DNA of 35,392 bases from Prevotella sp. (lineage in GTDB: Bacteria; Bacteroidota; Bacteroidia; Bacteroidales; Bacteroidaceae): contig JAFRPY010000116.1 of the NCBI GenBank assembly GCA_017428925.1, positions 1 to 35,392 on the forward strand. The letters are read 5' to 3'. Positions 25,144-33,857 of the stretch are shown here, piece by piece; the stretch's first letter is position 1, and every line of letters starts with the position of its first letter. Position numbers and translations under genes: made by a program. Below the pieces are notes generated by a model that saw only the letters and a program-made list of their open reading frames with translations, was not told the DNA's origin and did no database searches.

Positions 25144-26736
25144 ATGACAATCAGGACATTACTTTTTGGCATTCTATCCCTTGCCACATTAAGCGTGAAC
25201 GCGCAGACGAAGTATGCTGGCGGCGACCTCTCAATGCTCACGAAATACGAAGAAGCCAATGTGGCCTACTACGACGTCAACGGCACCAAGATTGAGAACG
25301 GCAAACTGCTGGAGTTCCTGCGCGACGATGCCGGATTCAACATCGTACGCGTCCGACTGTTCGTCAATCCCACAGGCGCAACAGGCGTATGCCAAGACCT
25401 CGACTATGTGAAAGCATTGGGAAAGAGAATCAAGGATGCCGGCATGGCCTTCATGCTCGACTTCCACTACAGCGACACCTGGGCAGACCCCAGCAACCAA
25501 TACACGCCGGCGGCATGGGTCAGCCTGAGCGATGCCGAGCTCTACACTAAGATTTACGACTATACCAAGGAATGCCTCACCACGCTGAAAAACTACGGAG
25601 CCGAACCCGATTTCATCCAGACTGGCAACGAATTATCCTACGGAATACTTTGGGGAGCCAGTGGCAGCAGCAGCTTGAAGAAATGCTACACTTCAAGCAC
25701 AGCCAACTGGGACCGTTTCGTCAACCTGCTCACCAAGGCAGGAGAGGCCTGCCGCGAAGTGTGCCCTCAGGCAAAAATCATCATCCATACAGAACGAACA
25801 AACAACTGGTCGACAACGAAAGGCATCTACGACAAATTCAGTGCGCTTGATTATGACATCATCGGACTGTCTTACTATCCCGAGTGGCACAGCAACATTG
25901 CCACCCTGAAAACGACACTCTCGAACTGCCATTCCACCTATCCTACGAAGGAGGTGATGATTGTCGAGACGGGATATTATAACAATTGGTACAGGACGGA
26001 TGCCACCTATAATTTTGAAAGCACATGGCCTGCCTCGCCCGAAGGTCAGAAGAAATTCCTCACTGATCTGGTTTCGGCCACGAAAGACCTGAGTTACGTG
26101 ACGGGACTGCTCTACTGGTTCCCAGAAGAAAACCAGTCGGCAGGCAACACCGTCTATTCGCCGTGGTATAATCACGGACTGTTCAGCACCTCGACCGGCC
26201 ATGCCGTGGAAGCCCTTTACGTTATTCAAGAATTTCTCGGGAAGAGTTCCAGCACAGAGCATGAAGCCAAACAAATCTATGCGTTGGGCAACGGCAATGA
26301 ACTTGGCAACTGGACACTCAGCGACTGCAAGGCCATGACCGTATGTGCTGACGGTATCAGTTATTATATCGACGTGAAACCTACCGAAGATATCTGGCTC
26401 TGCTTCAGCGACGGCACCGACCTCGATTGGGACACCTACAATGCCTCTTACCGTCTGTCAACAGGAGTGAAGGATGATCCCATCAGCATCGGCAACACCT
26501 ATCAACTATCGAAGGCAGGAGACTTTGCCATGAAACTTGGTGCAGGAGAATATCGCCTCACCGTGAACAGTAAGACATGGGAACTGAAAGTGGAGGATTT
26601 GGCTTCAGCCCACATTGCCGAGATGCAGGCAGCAGAGTCAGCCGAAGCCATAGAGTACGACCTTGGCGGTCGCCGCATCTCCAAGATGCAGCATCCTGGC
26701 GTATATATCAAGGGCAAGCGGAAAATCATGAAATAA
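25144..26736 (+). CDS. GH53 arabinogalactan endo-beta-1,4-galactanase (second copy) with C-terminal module
   Basis: A 530-residue secreted galactanase, paralogous to the preceding gene. The frame is open to 25072, but the start at 25144 is chosen because a perfect promoter precedes it and it gives a clean signal peptide ending SVNA before QT. The GH53 domain spans about 20-366, with acid/base E163 (QTGNELSYG) and nucleophile E275 (MIVETGYY). A further beta-rich module (about 375-485, LGNGNELGNWTLSD) resembles Sus-type or carbohydrate-binding domains. The tail EYDLGGRRI...PGVYIKGKRKIMK is a variant of the C-terminal motif seen in the amylase. It differs from copy one by this extra module and by its independent promoter. 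Confidence 0.92.
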   Translation: MTIRTLLFGILSLATLSVNAQTKYAGGDLSMLTKYEEANVAYYDVNGTKIENGKLLEFLRDDAGFNIVRVRLFVNPTGATGVCQDLDYVKALGKRIKDAGMAFMLDFHYSDTWADPSNQYTPAAWVSLSDAELYTKIYDYTKECLTTLKNYGAEPDFIQTGNELSYGILWGASGSSSLKKCYTSSTANWDRFVNLLTKAGEACREVCPQAKIIIHTERTNNWSTTKGIYDKFSALDYDIIGLSYYPEWHSNIATLKTTLSNCHSTYPTKEVMIVETGYYNNWYRTDATYNFESTWPASPEGQKKFLTDLVSATKDLSYVTGLLYWFPEENQSAGNTVYSPWYNHGLFSTSTGHAVEALYVIQEFLGKSSSTEHEAKQIYALGNGNELGNWTLSDCKAMTVCADGISYYIDVKPTEDIWLCFSDGTDLDWDTYNASYRLSTGVKDDPISIGNTYQLSKAGDFAMKLGAGEYRLTVNSKTWELKVEDLASAHIAEMQAAESAEAIEYDLGGRRISKMQHPGVYIKGKRKIMK

Positions 26737-26741
26737 CGCGT

Positions 26742-26770
26742 AGCGTGTAGAATTCTACATCCTACACGCT
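26742..26770. terminator. Hairpin between convergent GH53 and heptapeptide genes
   Basis: AGCGTGTAG (26742-26750) pairs perfectly with CTACACGCT (26762-26770). The loop region can instead form the 14-bp palindrome TGTAGAATTCTACA (26746-26759). Its place between convergent genes, touching the stop codon of the minus-strand gene, suggests a bidirectional terminator, though the T-tract is weak. Confidence 0.6.
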
Positions 26771-27261
26771 TACTTCTCTACTTTTTTCGGTGGCATGCCT
26801 TTCTTTCCTGGTGGCATGCCTTTTTTCCCTGGTGGCATTCCGTTCTTTCCTGGCGGCATGCCCTTCTCTCCCGGCGGCATTCCCATTTCTCTCGGCGGCA
26901 TTCCATTCTTTCCCGGCGGCATTCCCTTCTTTCCTGGTGGCATACCTCTTTTTCCCGGCGGCATGCCCTTCTCTCCCGGCGGCATTCCCATGCCCGGGCC
27001 GTGGGGGCCGCCATGATTGTGCATGCCATTGGGGGATCCCGGCGGCGGTGGCGGCGGCATGCCTGGCCCCGGTCCCTTGCCTCTCTTGTGCATCGGCCCC
27101 GGCGGTTCAGGCATTTCACCTTTGTTATCCTTAGACATCTTTTGCTCTTTTTTCGGCTTTACCCCACTCTTGGTAGTCGTCTTGCCGTTCTGAGCATAAC
27201 CTATTGAAGATAATGAAGCGAATAATACGCTCATTAGTAAAGTTCTTCTGTTCATATTCAA
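26770..27261 (-). CDS. Secreted heptapeptide-repeat (GMPPGKK) protein, function unknown
   Basis: A 163-residue protein with a signal peptide ending IGYAQ (about residue 24), a Lys-rich linker (about 25-50), a Pro/Gly/His-rich stretch (about 52-91), and ten heptapeptides of the form GMPPGK(K/N/R) or GMPPGEK from about 92 to 161. It is basic overall. I do not recognise a family; the repeat is not the GXY repeat of collagen. A complete -33/-7 promoter lies directly upstream, so it is probably a real expressed gene and not a low-complexity artefact. The start may be the ATG at 27255, giving a slightly longer leader. A cell-envelope or polyanion-binding role is possible but unproven. Confidence 0.7.
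   Translation of the reverse strand: MNMNRRTLLMSVLFASLSSIGYAQNGKTTTKSGVKPKKEQKMSKDNKGEMPEPPGPMHKRGKGPGPGMPPPPPPGSPNGMHNHGGPHGPGMGMPPGEKGMPPGKRGMPPGKKGMPPGKNGMPPREMGMPPGEKGMPPGKNGMPPGKKGMPPGKKGMPPKKVEK
26779..26988 (-). repeat. 21-bp tandem repeats encoding ten GMPPGKK-type heptapeptides
   Basis: Ten in-frame 21-bp units, each reading about GGNATGCCNCCNGG then AAAGAAA or a variant on the minus strand. Units differ mainly at the last two codons (KK, KN, KR, EK), plus one diverged unit (PPREM). Copy number could change by slippage. Confidence 0.8.
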
Positions 27262-27277
27262 TTTTGTTTTTCTGGTG

Positions 27278-27308
27278 CAAAGATAAAAAGAAAGTCCATT
27301 CGCTCAAA
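27278..27308 (-). promoter_or_regulatory. Complete -33/-7 promoter of the heptapeptide-repeat gene
   Basis: On the minus strand TTTG (27308-27305), a 19-nt spacer and TATCTTTG (27285-27278) match the Bacteroidetes consensus, 16 bp before the ATG at 27261. Confidence 0.75.
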
Positions 27309-27353
27309 AATGTTTAAACGAACTGGCTGTTTTTTTCAGTAAAATGCCTTCTG

Positions 27354-29024
27354 TTATATCCTTTCGACATGCAGCACCTGGTCGCAATAGTCAACAACGG
27401 CAGGACGGTGGGTGATAAAAAGGATGGTCTTGTCGTGGTTGGCAAGAATGTTCTGCAGCAGCTGGCGCTCGGTTTCGGGATCCAGCGCACTGGTGGCCTC
27501 GTCGAAAAGCATCACACTGCCCTCACGCAACAAGGCTCGGGCAATGGCTATGCGCTGGGCCTGTCCTTCCGAAAGTCCTCCACCCGACTCCGAACACTGA
27601 GAGTCGAGTCCTGCCGGCAACTCCATGACGAAGTCGGCACATGCCCGATGGAGAGCTTCCGCCATTTCCTCATCGGTTGCAGTCACCCGTCCAAGCCGAA
27701 GATTTTCGCGGATGGTTCCGCTTAGGAGCGTATTGCCCTGAGGCACATACACCAGATTACAGCGGTGCAGGGGTGACAGCTGTTGGCTCTCCTTGTCATT
27801 ATATATCTCAGCCAAACCTTTCTGTGGGCGGATAAGCGCCAGAATCATGCGCACCAGCGTGGTCTTGCCTGCTCCTGTCTCACCGAGAATGGCCGTGCAT
27901 GAACCCGGTTTGAAATCGAACGAAAGATGACTGATGACGCGCCCTTCTTCTTTTTCGTAGGCAAAAGAGACATCGTTGAAACGTATTCCGCAAGGTGACG
28001 CCAGCATAATCGGTTCACCCTGTTCTTCCAACGGATTCTCTTCGAGTTCCATCAATCGCTCGGCAGCTGTGAACACGCTCACGAACTGTGGAACCAGACG
28101 GGTAAGCGAACGGGCCGGTCCCTGAATCTTGTTCACCAGTTGAAGGAAAGCGGTCATACCGCCAAAGGTCAGTGTGCCCGACGACATACGCAAGGCACTC
28201 CAAAGGAAAGCCACCAGATAGCCAAAGGCAAACCCAAAGTTAAGGATAAGATTCGAAAAAACGGAAAATGCCGTGCGTTTCACCACCTTATGCCTCAACT
28301 CACTCTGGGTATTTTCCAGTTTGTCGACCATCATCGAATCGCTTTCCAGTGTCTTGATAAGCATACGGTTCTGCACTGTTTCCTGTAATACCGACTGTAC
28401 TTTCGAATCGCTGTCACGCACCTCACGCGTGAGGTAGCGCATCCTGCTGACATAGAGTTTGCTGACCAGAATGAAAATGGGCAGCATCACGATGATGATG
28501 ACCGAGAGCAACTTGTCCATCGAGAACAGATAGAAGAAAGCACCCAGGAAAAGTGCCAGCGTGGAAACCGTACTGGGAATGGTCTCTGTGAGAAATCCCA
28601 CCACGTTGCCCACATCCTTCTCCAAACGGTTGATGACATCACCGCTGTGCAGCCGTTCACGCCCCTGCCATTCTGACCGTAGAATGCGGTCGAGCATTTT
28701 TTGTTGCATTCGGTTCTGTGCCTTGATACCCAAGATGTTGCGAACCCATACGGCACAGATATTGATGGCAAAATCGCAAAGAATCAGTCCACCCATCAAG
28801 CCCACGGCCCAATAAAGACTGCCCTCCACCACATGGGAGGCGACATCGATGGCATGCTGAACAGCCCTTACCTGAGAGAGACTAACAATTACGCCCAGCA
28901 ATCCCAGCGAGGCATTGATGAATGCCTGTAGCCGATTGCCGCGCCAGGCTCTCCAAAGCCATTTCAAGATGACCTTGGCGCCATAGTGGCTTTCACTTGT
29001 CTTGAATATCTCTTTCAGATTCAT
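27354..29024 (-). CDS. ABC exporter, fused membrane and ATP-binding domains
   Basis: A 556-residue half-transporter with a membrane domain of about six helices (about 35-320) and an ATPase domain (about 345-556). Walker A is GETGAGKTT (381-389), the signature is LSEGQ (484-488, a known variant of LSGGQ), Walker B and catalytic Glu are in VMLFDEATSALD (504-515), and the H-loop is ITHRP. It probably works as a homodimer exporting lipid, peptide or drug-like substrates; the substrate cannot be read from the sequence. It begins 2 bp after the nadK stop, so the two form an operon. Confidence 0.9.
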   Translation of the reverse strand: MNLKEIFKTSESHYGAKVILKWLWRAWRGNRLQAFINASLGLLGVIVSLSQVRAVQHAIDVASHVVEGSLYWAVGLMGGLILCDFAINICAVWVRNILGIKAQNRMQQKMLDRILRSEWQGRERLHSGDVINRLEKDVGNVVGFLTETIPSTVSTLALFLGAFFYLFSMDKLLSVIIIVMLPIFILVSKLYVSRMRYLTREVRDSDSKVQSVLQETVQNRMLIKTLESDSMMVDKLENTQSELRHKVVKRTAFSVFSNLILNFGFAFGYLVAFLWSALRMSSGTLTFGGMTAFLQLVNKIQGPARSLTRLVPQFVSVFTAAERLMELEENPLEEQGEPIMLASPCGIRFNDVSFAYEKEEGRVISHLSFDFKPGSCTAILGETGAGKTTLVRMILALIRPQKGLAEIYNDKESQQLSPLHRCNLVYVPQGNTLLSGTIRENLRLGRVTATDEEMAEALHRACADFVMELPAGLDSQCSESGGGLSEGQAQRIAIARALLREGSVMLFDEATSALDPETERQLLQNILANHDKTILFITHRPAVVDYCDQVLHVERI

Positions 29025-29026
29025 AT

Positions 29027-29914
29027 CTAACCCCTATTGTCCAGTCCCCAGGTCATCTTTTCACGCAGCGTAGTGAAATACTTATGTCCGTTGCGTTTCA
29101 CAATCCTGATGCTGTATGGAGCCTTGCGGATAGTCAGTCGAGTACCTTCATCACATTTCTCCGAACGGCCATCAATGGCAATAAGGAAGTTATGGCTGCG
29201 GCTCTCGACTGTAATACTTATCACGGCATCGTCGCGAACCACTATAGGACGTATGTTCAACGAATGCGGAGCCACGGGTGTCAGGCAAAGAATGTCAGAC
29301 TCAGGAACAATGATAGGACCACCGTTCGACAGCGAATAGGCCGTACTGCCGGTGGGGGTGCTCACTATCAGTCCGTCGGCCTGATAGGTCACCAGATATT
29401 CACCGTTCACATTCGTACGTATGCTGATCATCGAAGCATTGTCGCGCTTCAGCACGGCAATATCGTTCAGGGCGCAGGGACAAGTCTCGAATGTCTTTCC
29501 TTCGGCATCCACCTGAATCACAGCGTGGTCTTCAAGTATGAAATCACCCGCATAGAGGGCTTTCAGTGCGCGCTCAATGTCACCCGGCCCCACGTCGGCC
29601 AGGAATCCCAGGCGTCCCATATTGACGCCCATAATGGGAATATTCTTGTCACCTACGTAATGGGCGGCTTTCAGCAGTGTACCATCGCCACCCATGGAGA
29701 TAACAAAGTCGGCATCGAAGTCACGCCCCTCGAAAATACGGTTGGCCTTCACTTCAAGATGTTGCCCCCGAGTAAGAAACTCATAAAAATCTTTTTCTAT
29801 ATAAATTTCAGCCTTACGCTCAGAGAGAAACGAGAGTATCTTCTGAATCGAAACAGACTTTTTGGCCTGATAAATGTTGCCAAAAAGGGCAAAGCGGAGT
29901 ATGCGTTGTGCCAT
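29027..29914 (-). CDS. nadK: NAD kinase
   Basis: A 295-residue cytoplasmic kinase phosphorylating NAD to NADP. It has the signature GGDGT (75-79), the conserved GVNMGRLGFLADV, and the substrate-loop TPTGSTAYSLSNGGP. The frame is open to 29947, but the -7 box TACCTTTG lies at 29936-29943, so the start at 29914 (MAQRILRFALFGN) is chosen; a longer start would overlap the promoter. Length and motifs are normal. It is first in an operon with the ABC exporter. Confidence 0.95.
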   Translation of the reverse strand: MAQRILRFALFGNIYQAKKSVSIQKILSFLSERKAEIYIEKDFYEFLTRGQHLEVKANRIFEGRDFDADFVISMGGDGTLLKAAHYVGDKNIPIMGVNMGRLGFLADVGPGDIERALKALYAGDFILEDHAVIQVDAEGKTFETCPCALNDIAVLKRDNASMISIRTNVNGEYLVTYQADGLIVSTPTGSTAYSLSNGGPIIVPESDILCLTPVAPHSLNIRPIVVRDDAVISITVESRSHNFLIAIDGRSEKCDEGTRLTIRKAPYSIRIVKRNGHKYFTTLREKMTWGLDNRG

Positions 29915-29935
29915 AATAACAATTGCTTTTGGATG

Positions 29936-29967
29936 CAAAGGTAACAAAAAAATACTGAAACAGCAAG
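29936..29967 (-). promoter_or_regulatory. Promoter of nadK-ABC operon
   Basis: On the minus strand CTTG (29967-29964, one mismatch to TTTG), a 20-nt spacer and TACCTTTG (29943-29936). It fixes the nadK start at 29914. Confidence 0.65.
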
Positions 29968-30001
29968 ATATCTACTTTTTTTTGAAATGCCACTTTGCTA
30001 A

Positions 30002-30033
30002 TTTGCATATTTCAAAAATAAATTATATCTTTG
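30002..30033 (+). promoter_or_regulatory. Promoter of the DJ-1-ispD-recG operon
   Basis: TTTG (30002-30005), a 20-nt spacer and TATCTTTG (30026-30033) match the consensus, 33 bp before the DJ-1 start. Confidence 0.8.
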
Positions 30034-30066
30034 CCCTCATAAAAACACTAAAATCCATAAAAACGT

Positions 30067-30645
30067 ATGAAAGCAAAGGTTTATCAATTCATGGCTGACG
30101 GCTTCGAGGATATCGAGGCACTGATTCCCGTTGACGTGTTAAGAAGAGGCGGTGTAGACATTCAGACCGTAAGTATCATGGGACGACTGGAGGTAGAGTC
30201 TGCCCACGGTGTGACCATCAAGGCCGACATGCTGTTCGAGGATACCGACCTGAGTGATGCCGACCTGCTGATGCTGCCTGGCGGAATGCCGGGAGCTTCC
30301 AACCTCGACGGGCATGAAGGATTAAAGGCCGCTTTAGTGAAACAGGCAGAAGCAGGAAAAAAGGTGGCCGCCATCTGTGCCGCTCCTTTCGTGTTGGGTA
30401 AGCTTGGACTTCTGAAGGGTAAACGAGCCACATGCTATCCCGGATTCGAGCAATTCCTGGAAGGTGCTGAATACACAGCTGCCCTGTGGACCATCGATGG
30501 AAACATCATCACCGGCGAAGGACCTGCAGCAGCATTCCCCTATGCTTATTCCATCCTGTCATTGCTGACCACAGAGGAAACAGCCACCGAAGTGGCCACC
30601 GGCATGCGCTATGTGCACCTGATGATGGGCGACTACGAAGAATAA
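30067..30645 (+). CDS. DJ-1/PfpI-family protein (YajL/ThiJ-like)
   Basis: A 192-residue cytoplasmic protein of the DJ-1 family, whose members act as glyoxalases, deglycases or redox-protective proteins. The nucleophile Cys104 lies in [11 protein letters not shown] after the elbow strand, and the partner Glu17 lies in [24 protein letters not shown] and the late [12 protein letters not shown] are also family-typical. It is the first gene of a plus-strand operon, 7 bp before ispD. The precise activity cannot be decided from sequence. Confidence 0.92.
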   Translation: MKAKVYQFMADGFEDIEALIPVDVLRRGGVDIQTVSIMGRLEVESAHGVTIKADMLFEDTDLSDADLLMLPGGMPGASNLDGHEGLKAALVKQAEAGKKVAAICAAPFVLGKLGLLKGKRATCYPGFEQFLEGAEYTAALWTIDGNIITGEGPAAAFPYAYSILSLLTTEETATEVATGMRYVHLMMGDYEE

Positions 30646-30652
30646 AAAGCCC

Positions 30653-31393
30653 GTGGACTACGCTATTATCTTAGGTGGAGGAAAAGGACTGCGCATGGGG
30701 GCTGATGTGCCCAAGCAGTTTCTCGAGGTTGGAGGAATCCCCATCCTGATGCGTACGATTATGCGGTTTCGCGAATACGGAGATGTCAACATCATTCTTG
30801 TGCTCCCCAAAGACCAACAGGATTATTGGCACGAACTATGCCAGAAACACCACTTCATTGAGGACTACAAAATCGCCGACGGCGGACAGACGCGTTTCCA
30901 TAGTATCAAGAACGGTCTTGCCCTCATCCCCGATGATGCCCAGGGCGTAGTAGCCGTTCACGATGGCGTGCGTCCCTTTCCATCGGTAGAAGTCATTGCC
31001 CGATGTTTTGAAACCGCACGCAAGACAGGAACCGCCGTACCCGTTATCCCTGTGGTGGAAACGCTAAGGAAAATTAATACCCACGGGGTGGGTTCTTCCT
31101 TCACTGTCCCCCGCTCCGAATACTGTCTGGTCCAGACTCCCCAAGCCTTCGACATCCAACTCCACAAGCAGGCTTACAACCAACCCTATAACGACAATTT
31201 CACCGATGATGCATCCGTAGTAGAAGCGTATTGGAATGATAATCCCTCCCCTCGGGAGGAATATAGGGTGGGTTCCATTTCTCTTGTCGAAGGCAACCGC
31301 GAGAACATCAAGATTACTACGCCATTCGACCTCATTGTCGCCGAGGCGTTAGTCTCCTCCCAGGGAGAGACAGAAGGGGGGACCAATGCATAA
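30653..31393 (+). CDS. ispD: 2-C-methyl-D-erythritol 4-phosphate cytidylyltransferase
   Basis: A 246-residue enzyme of the non-mevalonate isoprenoid pathway, joining CTP and MEP. It has the nucleotide-binding start [13 protein letters not shown] with K21 in PKQF, and AVHDGVRPF and DDASVVEA as expected. The start is GTG. Three stretches look inserted compared with the usual enzyme: about residues 141-149 (INTHGVGSS), 194-208 ([15 protein letters not shown]), and the tail 234-246. Each is encoded by GC-rich CCTCCC/GGGAGG or GGGTGGG-type DNA like the repeat at 12374-12414. All are in frame and the catalytic blocks are intact, so it is probably functional. It overlaps recG by 8 bp. Confidence 0.92.
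   Translation: MDYAIILGGGKGLRMGADVPKQFLEVGGIPILMRTIMRFREYGDVNIILVLPKDQQDYWHELCQKHHFIEDYKIADGGQTRFHSIKNGLALIPDDAQGVVAVHDGVRPFPSVEVIARCFETARKTGTAVPVIPVVETLRKINTHGVGSSFTVPRSEYCLVQTPQAFDIQLHKQAYNQPYNDNFTDDASVVEAYWNDNPSPREEYRVGSISLVEGNRENIKITTPFDLIVAEALVSSQGETEGGTNA
31232..31385. repeat. GC-rich palindromic repeat fragments inside ispD
   Basis: At 31245-31259 CCTCCC CTC GGGAGG forms a perfect 6-bp hairpin, followed by AGGGTGGGTTCC. At 31353-31367 TCTCC/GGAGA forms a second one, followed by GAAGGGGGGACC. A related GGGGTGGGTTCTTCC lies at 31085-31099. The shared layout, a CCTCCC/GGGAGG hairpin then a GGGTGGGTTCC-like tail, suggests copies of one dispersed palindromic repeat. Confidence 0.6.
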
Positions 31394-33479
31394 TATCCTC
31401 GAGCAAGACATAAAATTCCTATCGGGAGTAGGCCCGAAGCGGAAAGAACTGCTCAGTCGGGAATTAGGCATCGAGAGCTACGGCGACCTGCTGAACTATT
31501 TCCCTTATAAGCATGTCGACCGTTCAAAAGTCTATACCATCAGCGAACTCTCCACAGAAGCATTCGTTCAGGTAAAAGGACGAATCCTGAGTTACGAGGA
31601 GTTTTCAATGGGACCGCGAAAAGTTCGCATCGTCGGCCATTTCTCCGATGGGACAGGCATCTGCGACCTCGTCTGGTTCCTTCCTAAACGCCCCAAGGAT
31701 TTTTATAAAGTAAACACCGAATACATCATCTTCGGCAAACCCACCATCTACAGTGGACGCTTCCAGTTTGCCCATCCCGAAATGGACAAAGCCGACAACG
31801 TACAGCTCACGGAAATGGGCTTGCAGCCCTACTACATCACGACCGAGAAGATGAAGAAGGCAGGGCTGACCTCGCGTTCCATCGAGAAACTCACGAAGAC
31901 ACTGATCCAACAAATCAGGGAACCGCTACCTGAAACGCTCCCCCCATTCATCGTCAACCGCCTGCACCTCGTCAGCCGCGACACGGCTTTCAGGCATATT
32001 CATTATCCAAAGTCCGCCGACGAACTATCACACGCCACAGTGCGCCTGAAATTCGAGGAATTGTTCTATGTCCAGCTGAACATTTTACGGTATGCCCAAG
32101 ACCAGCGTCGCAAATATCGCGGTTATGTATTCCAGCGCGTAGGTGCTCTATTCAACGAATTCTATTCCCATCACCTACCGTTTTCCCTGACGGATGCACA
32201 GAAACGAGTTATCCGCGAAATCCGTCTTGACATGGGTAGCGGACGACAGATGAACCGTCTGTTGCAAGGCGACGTAGGATCAGGCAAAACACTCGTTGCA
32301 CTGATGTCGATGCTCATCGCCCTCGACAACGGCTATCAGGCCTGCATTATGGCTCCGACAGAAATCTTGGCCGAACAGCATTTGTCTACTATCCGCCAGT
32401 TTCTCGGCGACATGAACATCCGTGTGGAACTCCTCACGGGAGTCGTCAAAGGCAAGCGACGTGAAAGCATCATGCAAGGCATTGCCGATGGTTCGGTGCA
32501 GATATTGGTCGGCACCCATGCCGTCATCGAAGACCCTGTGCAGTTCCTCCGTCTCGGTTTCGTTGTCATCGACGAGCAGCACCGCTTCGGCGTTGCCCAG
32601 CGCGCCAAGCTATGGAGTAAGAGCATTAATCCGCCTCATGTCCTCGTCATGACCGCCACCCCTATTCCCCGCACATTGGCCATGACCATCTACGGCGACC
32701 TCGACGTAAGCGTTATCGACGAACTCCCCCCGGGACGCAAGCCCGTTCAAACCATCCACAAGTACGATTCACAGCTGACATCGCTCTATAAGGGCATCCG
32801 TCAGCAGATTCACCAAGGGCGACAGGTTTATATTGTTTACCCCCTTATCAAGGAAAGCGAAAAAATCGACCTGCAAAATCTCGAAGAAGGCTTCGAGACC
32901 ATGTGTCAGGTGTTCCCCGAATTCCGTCTCAGCAAAGTTCACGGGAAGATGAAACCAGCCGAAAAAGAGGAAGAGATGCAGAAGTTCGTAAAAGGCGAAA
33001 CACAAATCCTCGTAGCCACCACCGTCATCGAAGTGGGCGTAAACGTGCCCAACGCCTCCGTCATGGTTATCTTAGATGCCCAGCGTTTCGGACTTTCACA
33101 ACTTCATCAGTTACGCGGACGAGTGGGCCGCGGTGCCGACCAGAGTTATTGTATCCTGGTCACCAAACCCCAACTGGCCGATGACACCCGAAAGCGCATC
33201 GACATCATGTGCGACACCAACGACGGTTTCCTCATCGCCGAAGCCGACCTGAAACTCCGTGGCCCCGGCGACCTTGAGGGAACTCAGCAGAGCGGCATGG
33301 CCTTCGACCTGAAGATTGCCGACATTGCCCGCGACGGCCAGCTCGTACAGCTGGCCCGCGATGAAGCCCAGCGCATCATCGACGATGACCCCACCTGCCA
33401 GAAAACCGAGAACCAACTCCTCTGGCAACGGCTTGCAGAACTCCGTAAGACCAACATCAACTGGAGCGCCATCTCGTAA
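31386..33479 (+). CDS. recG: ATP-dependent DNA helicase RecG
   Basis: A 697-residue superfamily 2 helicase that reverses stalled replication forks and processes recombination intermediates. The N-terminal wedge/OB region spans about 1-250 ([13 protein letters not shown] near the start). Helicase motifs are GDVGSGKT (295-302), [15 protein letters not shown] (396-399), [11 protein letters not shown], and the late [14 protein letters not shown] and QLRGRVGRG. Length is normal. The start overlaps the ispD stop, so translation is coupled; the overlap exists because ispD carries an extended C-terminus. Confidence 0.96.
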   Translation: MHNILEQDIKFLSGVGPKRKELLSRELGIESYGDLLNYFPYKHVDRSKVYTISELSTEAFVQVKGRILSYEEFSMGPRKVRIVGHFSDGTGICDLVWFLPKRPKDFYKVNTEYIIFGKPTIYSGRFQFAHPEMDKADNVQLTEMGLQPYYITTEKMKKAGLTSRSIEKLTKTLIQQIREPLPETLPPFIVNRLHLVSRDTAFRHIHYPKSADELSHATVRLKFEELFYVQLNILRYAQDQRRKYRGYVFQRVGALFNEFYSHHLPFSLTDAQKRVIREIRLDMGSGRQMNRLLQGDVGSGKTLVALMSMLIALDNGYQACIMAPTEILAEQHLSTIRQFLGDMNIRVELLTGVVKGKRRESIMQGIADGSVQILVGTHAVIEDPVQFLRLGFVVIDEQHRFGVAQRAKLWSKSINPPHVLVMTATPIPRTLAMTIYGDLDVSVIDELPPGRKPVQTIHKYDSQLTSLYKGIRQQIHQGRQVYIVYPLIKESEKIDLQNLEEGFETMCQVFPEFRLSKVHGKMKPAEKEEEMQKFVKGETQILVATTVIEVGVNVPNASVMVILDAQRFGLSQLHQLRGRVGRGADQSYCILVTKPQLADDTRKRIDIMCDTNDGFLIAEADLKLRGPGDLEGTQQSGMAFDLKIADIARDGQLVQLARDEAQRIIDDDPTCQKTENQLLWQRLAELRKTNINWSAIS

Positions 33480-33566
33480 TCCCTTTATTCAATGTCGAAG
33501 ATATGACCAAGTATCAAAAGTTATAGAAGATGAAAAGGCTCGCCTGTGGTATATGAGAATAAAAAT

Positions 33567-33594
33567 CCCCACCGGACTTCACAGCCGGGTGGGG
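33567..33594 (+). terminator. Hairpin downstream of recG
   Basis: CCCCACC-GG (33567-33575) pairs with CCGGGTGGGG (33585-33594) with one bulge and a CTTCACAG loop. The 3' tail TCTTC is only weakly T-rich, so termination is plausible but not certain. The run from 33480 to 33857 otherwise holds no gene. Confidence 0.6.
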
Positions 33595-33646
33595 GTCTTC
33601 AAAATTTGAATAAACTAAATTTGAAAAAACTATTTACTTCTTTTCT

Positions 33647-33666
33647 ATCTGGCTTCACAGTCAGAT
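33647..33666. terminator. Second hairpin with the same CTTCACAG loop
   Basis: ATCTG/CAGAT forms a 5-bp stem around GCTTCACAGT, followed by GTAGGGATTTTT. It repeats the loop and the 3' GGG..T pattern of the hairpin at 33567-33594, so it may be a diverged duplicate. Confidence 0.4.
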
Positions 33667-33772
33667 GTAGGGATTTTTAACTATATAATTGAAAAAAACG
33701 ATTAACATGCTTTCTTCTTTTTTTTCATGGAATTATACTTCTCGCCTTCCACATACACAGAGGAAAAAACGA

Positions 33773-33821
33773 AGCCCCTCATCGGTGCTTCAGCAGATTG
33801 AATCACCTCTGCTGAGGGGCT
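33773..33821. terminator. Bidirectional terminator between recG and the small-peptide gene
   Basis: An outer stem AGCCCCT (33773-33779) / AGGGGCT (33815-33821) encloses an inner 8-bp stem TCAGCAGA (33790-33797) / TCTGCTGA (33808-33815, sharing one base). It is flanked by AAAAAAC on the left and GGTTTTTTC on the right, so it has T-tracts in both directions. It closes the minus-strand peptide gene and may also stop readthrough from recG. Confidence 0.75.
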
Positions 33822-33857
33822 AACGTATGGTTTTTTCAATGGGTTCACTCCCAGTTC

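Noticed and set aside
26795-27016. Plus-strand repeat frame (FFPGG repeats)
   Set aside because: Reverse complement of the GMPPGKK repeats; it lacks the promoter and signal peptide of the minus-strand gene.
27354-29024. Defective ABC signature (LSEGQ instead of LSGGQ)
   Set aside because: LSEGQ is a common variant in working exporters, and all other motifs are intact.
29084-29944. Plus-strand frame of 286 codons opposite nadK
   Set aside because: Antisense to NAD kinase motifs GGDGT and TPTGSTAY; no independent support.
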